Source: Oscillospiraceae bacterium
GTDB lineage: Bacteria > Bacillota > Clostridia > UMGS1810
NCBI GenBank assembly: GCA_022769845.1
Contig: JALEIO010000037.1
Location: 1 to 10,408, forward strand
Direction of reading: 5' to 3'
Length of the DNA: 10,408 nt
The translations under genes and the position numbers were made by a program. The notes beneath the pieces were generated by a model. It searched no databases. It saw nothing but the letters and a program-made list of their open reading frames with translations, and was not told the origin of the DNA. Every line of letters begins with the position of its first letter. The stretch's first letter is position 1. Shown here one piece after another: positions 6,155 to 10,408 of the stretch.

Positions 6155-6172
6155 AGTTACCTTGCGGTAACT
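6155..6172. promoter_or_regulatory. Operator palindrome A, copy 1 (GTTACC-N4-GGTAAC)
   Basis: AGTTACC-TTGC-GGTAACT is a perfect 7-bp inverted repeat between the divergent hxlR and operon promoters. The same GTYACC-N4-GGTAAC pattern occurs twice before the oxidoreductase gene (8500-8515, 8525-8540). Likely binding site for the HxlR protein or another shared regulator. Confidence 0.7.
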
Positions 6173-6176
6173 ATAA

Positions 6177-6188
6177 CACAAATTTGTG
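6177..6188. promoter_or_regulatory. Operator palindrome B, copy 1 (CACAAATTTGTG)
   Basis: Perfect 12-bp palindrome 5 bp after palindrome A and 5 bp before the plus-strand -35. The counterpart at 8546-8557 (CACAAAAAAGTG) has identical spacing to both neighbours. Both are followed by an invariant GCGTACTTTACA that includes a GTA-N3-TAC symmetry overlapping the -35. Confidence 0.6.
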
Positions 6189-6193
6189 CGTAC

Positions 6194-6222
6194 TTTACAA
6201 AGCGAGCAAGCAGTTTTATAAT
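6194..6222 (+). promoter_or_regulatory. Promoter of the flavoprotein-macrodomain-sirtuin operon
   Basis: TTTACA (6194-6199), 17-nt spacer, TATAAT (6217-6222). Predicted start near 6229, which puts upstream in-frame ATGs at or before the transcript start and fixes the first gene's start at 6250. Confidence 0.85.
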
Positions 6223-6249
6223 AAAGGTATGAACAGGAGGTATGCCACA

Positions 6250-6873
6250 ATGCAGATAACAGATTTTTTTAGAATAATACAAGAGGATATACATTCAACA
6301 GTCATTGCAACTGTTGATAACAATAATTTACCCGTAACGTGTGTGATTGATATAATGGACTATGACAGCGACGGTTTATATTTTCTAACTGCAAGAGGTA
6401 AAAATTTTTATGAGAGATTAAAAAGGCAGGAATATTTGGCGCTTACAGGAATGAAAGGCGATGATACAATGCACAGCATTTCCGTATCGGTTCGCGGAAG
6501 TGTTCGTGAAATAGGAACACACCGATTAGGGATGCTGTTTCAAAAAAATCCGTATATGAACGAAATCTATCCTGATGAAAAATCACAGAGTGCATTAACG
6601 GTGTTTCAAATTTTCAAGGGTACGGGGGAATTATTCGACCTTTCCAAAAAGCCGATTGAACGACAGAGTTTTGTGTTTGGCGGCGCGATTAATGAAAAAA
6701 ACGGATATTATGTAATGGATAAATGTACCGGCTGCGGTAAATGCTTGACGGTGTGTCCGCAGAAATGTATTGATATAACGATACAGCCTGTCAGAATAAA
6801 TCAGACTAACTGTCTGCATTGCGGCAACTGCGCTACAATATGCTCGTTTAATGCCATCGAAAAAAGAGGTTGA
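6250..6873 (+). CDS. PNPOx-like FMN-binding protein fused to a 2[4Fe-4S] ferredoxin domain
   Basis: Cytoplasmic redox protein of 207 residues. The start at 6250 is set by an AGGAGG ribosome site (6235-6240) and by the promoter; the longer frame to 6133 is promoter DNA. Residues 1 to about 140 resemble the split-barrel pyridoxamine-5'-phosphate-oxidase-like fold (FFRIIQEDIHSTVIATVDNNNLPVT, then GLYFLTARGKNFYERLKRQ), which usually binds FMN or F420. Residues 156-207 are a bacterial-type ferredoxin with two clusters: CTGCGKCLTVCP (Cys159, 162, 165, 169) and CLHCGNCATICS (Cys188, 191, 194, 198). The combination suggests electron transfer between a flavin and an Fe-S partner. It is first in an operon with a macrodomain hydrolase 4 nt downstream and a class-M sirtuin. 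It could be a target of their ADP-ribosylation or an enzyme protected by it; neither is shown by the sequence. Confidence 0.85.
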   Translation: MQITDFFRIIQEDIHSTVIATVDNNNLPVTCVIDIMDYDSDGLYFLTARGKNFYERLKRQEYLALTGMKGDDTMHSISVSVRGSVREIGTHRLGMLFQKNPYMNEIYPDEKSQSALTVFQIFKGTGELFDLSKKPIERQSFVFGGAINEKNGYYVMDKCTGCGKCLTVCPQKCIDITIQPVRINQTNCLHCGNCATICSFNAIEKRG

Positions 6874-6877
6874 TGAT

Positions 6878-7648
6878 ATGACTCAAAATGAAAGATTATA
6901 TTTCTTACTTGATTATCTTATAAAAGAGTCCGTGCGGTATGCGGATATCAATATTCCGTTTGAAACAGCACAGCAAAAACAATTATTGCGTTCACTGATG
7001 AACATACGCAAACCGAAACCTGTTACAGAGGAATTTTTGAGAATACAAGACGAATATCTCAAAGAAGAAACACAGAATAAAGGCATTACAGATGCAAATA
7101 ATCTCATTCCCGTCCGTGACAGATTGTGTATTTGGCAGGGCGATATAACAACCTTAAAATGCGGGGCGATTGTAAATGCGGCGAACTCTGCTATGCTTGG
7201 CTGCTTTGTTCCGTGTCATGGGTGTATTGATAATGCAATTCATACCTATGCCGGCGTTCAACTTCGTGCAGAATGTAACAGGCTGATGAAAGAACAAGGG
7301 TATAAAGAGCCGACAGGTCAGGCAAAAATCACAGGTGCATATAATCTGCCCTGTGATTATATTATTCATACGGTAGGTCCTGTCATTTGCGGCAGATTAA
7401 CCGAGAAAGACTGCGATATGCTCAAATCCTGCTATATTGAATGTTTGAAAGCCGCAGAGGGACACAATATTAAATCAATCGCATTTTGCTGCATTTCGAC
7501 GGGAGAATTTCATTTTCCGGATGAAACAGCGGCAGAAATTGCAGTTGATACAGTCACAAAATATTTGAAAAATTCAGGTATAGAAAGGGTGATTTTTAAT
7601 GTTTTTAAGGACAGGGACAAGGAAATATACACAAAATTACTCGGATAA
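6878..7648 (+). CDS. Zinc-type macrodomain protein, ADP-ribosyl hydrolase
   Basis: Predicted protein-ADP-ribose hydrolase that reverses modification by the adjacent sirtuin. The protein has 256 residues from ATG 6878, with AGAGG at 6865-6869. About 80 residues of helical N-terminal extension precede the macrodomain, as in SirTM-linked macrodomains of Staphylococcus and Streptococcus. The core starts at WQGDITTLKCGAIVNAANS (residues 86-104; GDIT and NAAN contact ADP-ribose). Next comes GCFVPCHGCIDNAIHTYAG (108-126), with Cys109, Cys113, His114 and Cys116 making the Cys/His-rich loop typical of zinc-dependent members. Then TGQAKITGAYNLP (146-158) and CISTGEFHFP (205-214), the phosphate-binding loop. 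The order of genes and the 50-nt overlap with the sirtuin gene support coupled expression. Which of the Cys/His residues bind zinc is inferred from the family. Confidence 0.93.
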   Translation: MTQNERLYFLLDYLIKESVRYADINIPFETAQQKQLLRSLMNIRKPKPVTEEFLRIQDEYLKEETQNKGITDANNLIPVRDRLCIWQGDITTLKCGAIVNAANSAMLGCFVPCHGCIDNAIHTYAGVQLRAECNRLMKEQGYKEPTGQAKITGAYNLPCDYIIHTVGPVICGRLTEKDCDMLKSCYIECLKAAEGHNIKSIAFCCISTGEFHFPDETAAEIAVDTVTKYLKNSGIERVIFNVFKDRDKEIYTKLLG

Positions 7649-8471
7649 TGTAAATCGTCTGAAAGAAAATGTTGAAACTGCCGACGCAATCCTTATCGGT
7701 GCGGGCGCCGGACTTTCCGCATCTGCCGGACTCCAATATTCGGGAGAACGGTTTGACAGATATTTTTCGGACTTTAAAGCAAAATACGGCATTACAGATA
7801 TGTATTCGGGAGGATTTTATCCCTATCAGACACTTGAAGAATACTGGGCTTGGTGGTCAAGGCATATTCTTATAAACCGCTATGATGTTGAAATCGGTAA
7901 ACCGTATAAGGATTTACTAACGCTTGTCAAAGATAAGGATTATTTTGTGCTTACAACAAATGTAGACCATCAATTTCAGCTTGCCGGCTTTGATAAAAAG
8001 CGGCTGTTTTATACACAAGGCGATTATGGGTTATGGCAATGCTCTGATGCCTGCCACAATAAAACCTATGATAATGAGGCTGATGTTCTCAAAATGGCAG
8101 CGGAACAAAAGAATATGAAGATTCCGTCGGAGCTTATACCTAAATGCCCTATATGTGGTGCGCCTATGACAATGAATCTGCGCTGTGATGATAGTTTTAT
8201 TCAGGATGATGGCTGGTATAAGGCGGCAGGACAGTACGAAGATTTTGTGCGCCGACATAAGGATTTGAACATTCTTTTTCTTGAATTGGGCGTAGGTGCG
8301 AATACACCCGGCATTATAAAATATCCGTTTTGGCAGATGACGGCTCAGAATGAAAATGCAGTTTATGCCTGCATCAACTTGGGTATGGCTATAGCCCCTG
8401 ATGAAATAGAGCGACAGTCAATATGTATTGACGCAGACATCGGTTTGGTGCTGTCAGAACTTCTGGTATAA
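7599..8471 (+). CDS. Class-M sirtuin (SirTM), protein ADP-ribosyltransferase
   Basis: NAD-dependent enzyme, 290 residues. It is predicted to transfer ADP-ribose to a protein rather than deacetylate. Visible: Rossmann entry GAGAGLSASAG (residues 34-44, canonical GAGxSxxSG), GERF (49-52), TTNVDHQF (119-126, canonical TQNIDxLH), and YTQGDYG (138-144), where the deacetylase catalytic His of the HG motif is replaced by Gln140. A zinc site is suggested by Cys148/Cys152 and CPIC (183-186). LGVGANTPG (230-238) binds NAD. Asn121, Gln140 and Arg195 fall where I recall functionally important residues of S. pyogenes SirTM. The start at 7599 is the only ATG in frame before the NAD site, with an AAGGGTGA ribosome site, giving a 50-nt overlap with the macrodomain gene. 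Known SirTM operons also carry a GcvH-like protein and lipoate ligase; neither is here. Confidence 0.93.
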   Translation: MFLRTGTRKYTQNYSDNVNRLKENVETADAILIGAGAGLSASAGLQYSGERFDRYFSDFKAKYGITDMYSGGFYPYQTLEEYWAWWSRHILINRYDVEIGKPYKDLLTLVKDKDYFVLTTNVDHQFQLAGFDKKRLFYTQGDYGLWQCSDACHNKTYDNEADVLKMAAEQKNMKIPSELIPKCPICGAPMTMNLRCDDSFIQDDGWYKAAGQYEDFVRRHKDLNILFLELGVGANTPGIIKYPFWQMTAQNENAVYACINLGMAIAPDEIERQSICIDADIGLVLSELLV

Positions 8472-8499
8472 TTTCAATATATCGCACAACAACGTAAAA

Positions 8500-8515
8500 G
8501 TCACCTTCAGGTAAC
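8500..8515. promoter_or_regulatory. Operator palindrome A, copy 2 (GTCACC-N4-GGTAAC)
   Basis: GTCACC-TTCA-GGTAAC, the distal of two sites before the oxidoreductase gene. It starts 25 bp upstream of copy 3, and both are preceded by AAAA, so the pair forms a near 25-bp tandem repeat (2.4 helical turns). Confidence 0.6.
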
Positions 8516-8524
8516 CGTCCAAAA

Positions 8525-8540
8525 GTCACCGGTAGGTAAC
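8525..8540. promoter_or_regulatory. Operator palindrome A, copy 3 (GTCACC-N4-GGTAAC)
   Basis: GTCACC-GGTA-GGTAAC. Its distance to palindrome B and to the -35 is identical to that of copy 1 at 6156-6171: 21 bp start-to-start to palindrome B and 38 bp to the -35. Confidence 0.68.
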
Positions 8541-8544
8541 TACA

Positions 8545-8558
8545 GCACAAAAAAGTGC
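8545..8558. promoter_or_regulatory. Operator palindrome B, copy 2 (GCAC-A6-GTGC)
   Basis: GCACAAAAAAGTGC aligns with CACAAATTTGTGC at 6177-6189. Only the central A/T triplet differs within the shared region. It is followed by the same GTACTTTACA. Confidence 0.6.
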
Positions 8559-8562
8559 GTAC

Positions 8563-8591
8563 TTTACAGGTTATTTAAGCGGTGCTATACT
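8563..8591 (+). promoter_or_regulatory. Promoter of the NAD(P)-binding oxidoreductase gene
   Basis: TTTACA (8563-8568), 17-nt spacer, TATACT (8586-8591). The -35 and upstream block match the operon promoter at 6194. The predicted transcript starts near 8598 and leaves a leader of about 70 nt. Confidence 0.82.
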
Positions 8592-8668
8592 GTAATCACA
8601 GAGAGGAAAAGACGAGCGGACGGCGTTTTTTTCGATGTAAAATTTTTTATATTATGGAGGTAACTAAA

Positions 8669-9298
8669 ATGAAAATAGCAGTAATATGTGCAAACGGAAA
8701 AGCAGGAAAATTCATCACAAAGGAAGCAGTAGACAGAGGCTTAGATGTAACGGCTGTGGTGCGCGGCGAAAATAAAAGCGCGGCAGACAAAGCAATCATT
8801 AAGAATTTGTTTAACTTAACAAAAGAGGATTTAAAGGGCTTTGATGCAGTAGTAGACGCTTGCGGTGCCTGGACGCCCGAAACGCTGGACGTTATTCCGA
8901 ATGCAGTTAAAAAACTTTGTGAATTGTTAAGAGAAACAGACACAAGACTTCTTATAGTCGGCGGTGCAGGCAGTCTTTATATAAATAAAGAACGCACTCT
9001 GACCGTTGCGGACGGCAAGGACTTTCCTGACGCTTTCAAACCGCTGGCGGCAGTGCATCAGACTGCACTCAATTATTTGAGAAATGTAAAAGATGTTAAA
9101 TGGACTTATATAAGCCCCGCCGCAGATTTTCAGGCAGACGGAGAAAAAACAGGCAAATACATTTTGGCAGGCGACGATTTTACACTAAACGCAAAGAGTG
9201 AAAGCATAATCAGCTATGCAGACTATGCAATCGCTATGGTTGATGAAATTGAAAAGGGCAATCACATTTGTGAGCGTATCAGTGTTGTAAAAGAGTAA
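8669..9298 (+). CDS. NAD(P)-binding oxidoreductase, NmrA/atypical SDR family
   Basis: Cytoplasmic Rossmann-fold protein, 209 residues, similar in layout to small NAD(P)H-binding (YwnB/YesF, flavin-reductase-like) proteins. The start ATG at 8669 has GGAGG at 8656-8660; the upstream in-frame ATG at 8654 overlaps that ribosome site and is rejected. Residues 1-14 (MKIAVICANGKAGK) form the first strand and a glycine-rich loop; here the usual GATGxxG is ANGKAG. Then VTAVVR (second strand, with a basic residue suiting NADP), FDAVVDACGAW (fourth strand), RLLIVGGAGSLY, and a WTYISPAADF segment typical of the family. Its promoter shares the operator block of the sirtuin operon, so it probably belongs to the same HxlR regulon. 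Such genes are commonly controlled by HxlR proteins in quinone/electrophile responses. The substrate is unknown. Confidence 0.88.
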   Translation: MKIAVICANGKAGKFITKEAVDRGLDVTAVVRGENKSAADKAIIKNLFNLTKEDLKGFDAVVDACGAWTPETLDVIPNAVKKLCELLRETDTRLLIVGGAGSLYINKERTLTVADGKDFPDAFKPLAAVHQTALNYLRNVKDVKWTYISPAADFQADGEKTGKYILAGDDFTLNAKSESIISYADYAIAMVDEIEKGNHICERISVVKE

Positions 9299-9321
9299 TT
9301 TTAAGAAAATTCACCAAACAC

Positions 9322-9372
9322 AATGCACCGCTTTTGACCTAAAAAAGAGGCAAAAGCGGTGCATTATTTTTT
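9322..9372 (+). terminator. Intrinsic terminator of the oxidoreductase gene
   Basis: AATGCACCGCTTTTG (9322-9336), a 14-nt loop, and a perfectly complementary arm (9351-9365), followed by ATTTTTT (9366-9372). It begins 23 nt after the stop codon. Confidence 0.9.
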
Positions 9373-9506
9373 GAAGAAAAGTCTCGGAGTGAACGGAATT
9401 TTTATGAAAAGGCTAAAAATGAGCTTTTTTAATTTGCCGATGACTCACTCAGAAACTTTTCTTTTTACAAAATTACAGATATTACGGTGTTTCCGGGCAA
9501 AAAAAC

Positions 9507-9539
9507 AGAACCGCAATTTTGTATCAAAATTGCGGTTCT
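9507..9539. repeat. Perfect 15-bp palindrome, terminator-like
   Basis: AGAACCGCAATTTTG (9507-9521), loop TAT, and the exact complementary arm (9525-9539), with a run of seven A before it (9499-9505) and TTATTT after. On the minus strand the stem is followed, after GT, by a U-run, so it could terminate leftward transcription from the hydrolase side. Confidence 0.7.
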
Positions 9540-9543
9540 TATT

Positions 9544-9658
9544 TGGCAGGGGCAGAAGGACTTGGTCTCGCCTGCCGGCTCGGTCGGTGCTTCTAAACAC
9601 CTACGGTGTTTAGAGGTCTCCAACGGAGACCCGCACCCCTCGACACGCTCCGCGTGCC
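9544..9658. other. Dense cluster of hairpins, possible structured RNA or palindromic repeat element
   Basis: Within 115 nt: GGCAGG (9545-9550) with CCTGCC (9571-9576); GGTGC (9586-9590) with GCACC (9633-9637), enclosing two perfect hairpins, TCTAAACACC-TAC-GGTGTTTAGA (9592-9614) and GGTCTCC-AAC-GGAGACC (9615-9631); then CACGC-TCC-GCGTG (9644-9656). Read on the minus strand, 9640-9544 starts AGGGGTG and ends TGCCCCTGCCA, like a tRNA acceptor stem with G73-CCA, but the inner hairpins do not form tRNA arms. It is GC-richer than its surroundings and lacks a credible ORF. Function unknown. Confidence 0.55.
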
Positions 9659-9685
9659 AAGTATTCAAGACTATTTACATAATCT

Positions 9686-9726
9686 AAAAAGAGAAAGCAC
9701 CGACTAAATCAGTGCTTTCTCTTTTT
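9686..9726. repeat. 41-nt palindrome, copy 2 (bidirectional terminator-like)
   Basis: AAAAAGAGAAAGCACCGA (9686-9703), loop CTAAA, and an 18-nt arm (9709-9726) differing from copy 1 (5292-5332) by one base (A at 9711 instead of G). It lies between the convergent oxidoreductase and hydrolase genes, a suitable place for a two-way terminator. Confidence 0.8.
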
Positions 9727-9772
9727 GTGAAAGAAGTTATATTTTAATAGAATTTCATTAAGGGGGTGTATT

Positions 9773-9853
9773 TTGAATTTAGGGGATGCAAAAAAGAAGT
9801 CTTTCCATCTTCTTGGCATATACGGTATTAGAGCCTGTCTCCTAAATCGATGA
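9773..9853 (+). pseudogene. Possible 5' fragment of a truncated gene, unknown
   Basis: A TTG at 9773 follows a strong AAGGGGGTG ribosome-site-like run (9760-9768) and opens NLGDAKKKSFHLLGIYG, a plausible amphipathic N-terminus. The frame then runs into RACLLNR and a stop. The break coincides with GAGCCTGTCTC (9831-9841), which resembles the terminal bases of some insertion sequences. I do not recognise the protein. The remaining DNA to 9961 is AT-rich with no gene that I can see. Confidence 0.3.
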
Positions 9854-9961
9854 AATTATCGAAAATAATGAAAATCATCTATTTTCAAAAATTTTACACG
9901 ACTAAATTTGCGTATATTTCAGATTTATGAGATTTTCGGCTACTTATCTTTACATTTCCAC

Positions 9962-10408
9962 TTATATATCATGGCACAGCAGAACCGTATATTCACCGTT
10001 GCCGTATTTCTCAATAAATTTGCGGCTTTTTTCCGGGCAGTATGATGAGCCTGTAGGTATTCTCTTTTTCAAGCATTCGTACAAATAGCATTCGTCTCCA
10101 GCAATGATATATTTCTCTTCGTTACCGGTAATTTCAACAATGCAGGAGCCTTTTGAGTGACCGCCGATTTTTATCGTTTTTACGTTTTGGCAAATTTCTT
10201 TTTCATCATCGAACAGGCAAACATTCATACCGTCCGCAAAATACTGTTTTCCCATTTCGTATTCATCACGCTGAATATAAATCTTTGCATTTTTATATTC
10301 GTTTACACATTCAATATGGTCATGATGCGAATGTGTAATGATAACATCGGTAATATCCTCCGGTTTTATATTCAAATTGCCGAGTGCCTTAACGGGACCT
10401 ATAAAATC
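9962..10408 (-). CDS. Metallo-beta-lactamase-fold hydrolase (5' partial)
   Basis: The minus-strand frame is open to the window edge, so the N-terminus is missing; the TTG at 10375 is not a credible start because coding continues upstream (DFIGPVKALGN). The visible 148 residues carry the metal-binding set of the fold: THSHHDH (HxHxDH motif), a later GGHSKGS with the third His, IAGDECYL with the bridging Asp, and a C-terminal LLCHD with the last His. GGHxxGSxxV and the IIAGD strand resemble N-acyl-homoserine-lactonase/MBL hydrolases of broad and unknown substrate range, not true beta-lactamases. The catalytic centre appears complete. It converges on the redox module, with the 41-nt hairpin between them. 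No clear terminator follows its stop. Confidence 0.9.
   Translation of the reverse strand, partial: DFIGPVKALGNLNIKPEDITDVIITHSHHDHIECVNEYKNAKIYIQRDEYEMGKQYFADGMNVCLFDDEKEICQNVKTIKIGGHSKGSCIVEITGNEEKYIIAGDECYLYECLKKRIPTGSSYCPEKSRKFIEKYGNGEYTVLLCHDI

Noticed and set aside
6133..6249. 39-residue N-terminal extension of the flavoprotein
   Set aside because: It lies upstream of the predicted transcript start and overlaps the operator and promoter. The AGGAGG at 6235-6240 serves the ATG at 6250.
6059..6250. 64-residue N-terminal extension of the HxlR regulator (in-frame ATG at 6250)
   Set aside because: It would cover both promoters and the operator palindromes. The family length, ribosome site and first conserved Cys all fit a start at 6058.
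8500..8540. CRISPR-like direct repeats
   Set aside because: Only two repeats of 25 bp with no spacer structure. They are better explained as tandem operator sites matching the one at 6155-6172.
8582..8668. 29-residue N-terminal extension of the NAD(P)-binding oxidoreductase
   Set aside because: It starts within the promoter's spacer/-10 region, has no family similarity, and the GGAGG at 8656-8660 fits the ATG at 8669.
8647..8943. 98-codon minus-strand frame inside the oxidoreductase gene
   Set aside because: Antisense shadow of a well-supported gene, with no ribosome site or recognisable protein.
9544..9640. Possible tRNA gene on the minus strand (AGGGGTG...TGCCCCTGCCA)
   Set aside because: The acceptor-like ends are suggestive, but the interior folds as two long hairpins with three-base loops. 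There is no TTCGA T-loop, no 7-nt anticodon loop and no D-arm, so it is not a functional tRNA.
9359..9687. Plus-strand open frames of 66-84 codons in the palindrome-rich stretch
   Set aside because: They run through a terminator arm and several perfect hairpins, lack good ribosome sites for their starts, and their translations are artefacts of the repeats.

Overview
The window looks like chromosomal DNA of a low-to-mid GC Gram-positive anaerobe of class Clostridia, probably a gut Oscillospiraceae/Ruminococcaceae or Lachnospiraceae relative. This is inferred from strong AGGAGG-type ribosome sites, consensus sigma-A promoters, a tandem glycine riboswitch, and relics of clostridial-type large serine recombinases. 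No taxonomic marker gene is present, so the placement is tentative.

Layout. (1) 1-2654, + strand: a three-gene iron-complex/cobalamin-type ABC importer (lipoprotein binding protein missing its first codons, FecCD-type permease, ATPase), with overlapping genes. (2) 2655-2966: a minus-strand relic of a mobile-element recombinase locus, consisting of a 39-codon ORF followed at once by the first 17 codons of a serine recombinase, plus hairpins. One hairpin is the terminator of the next gene. (3) 2967-4780, - strand: an alanine/glycine:sodium symporter preceded by a tandem glycine riboswitch, an intrinsic terminator and a candidate promoter. (4) 4781-5737: a junkyard of mobile DNA. It holds an IS3-type left end (promoter, RBS, 33 codons of orfA), a 74-bp element with perfect 21-bp terminal inverted repeats flanked by TCAT, several palindromes, and the decayed C-terminus of a large serine recombinase. 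(5) 5738-9372: the most interesting part, a compact redox/ADP-ribosylation module. A one-cysteine HxlR-type regulator (-) diverges from a three-gene operon (+): an FMN-binding PNPOx-like protein fused to a 2[4Fe-4S] ferredoxin domain, a Zn-type macrodomain ADP-ribosyl hydrolase, and a class-M sirtuin (SirTM) ADP-ribosyltransferase. A separately promoted NAD(P)-binding oxidoreductase follows, with its own terminator. (6) 9373-9961: a gene-poor, palindrome-rich stretch with a second copy of a 41-nt hairpin seen at 5292. (7) 9962-10408, -: a metallo-beta-lactamase-fold hydrolase cut by the window end.

How the module works together. The operon promoter and the oxidoreductase promoter share a 44-bp upstream block (34/44 identical by eye) with exactly the same spacing: a GTYACC-N4-GGTAAC palindrome, a CACAAA...GTG palindrome, then a -35 TTTACA with a 17-bp spacer. 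In the hxlR/operon divergent region the same block sits just upstream of a perfect-consensus hxlR promoter. I infer a small regulon controlled by the HxlR protein, whose only cysteine (Cys8) is placed as in thiol-sensing relatives. In known SirTM loci the partner proteins are a lipoylated GcvH-like carrier and a lipoate ligase. Neither is in this window; the flavin/Fe-S protein occupies the upstream slot. Copies of the 41-nt palindrome lie outside both ends of this module in the same orientation, which raises the possibility that it is a mobile or exchanged cassette.
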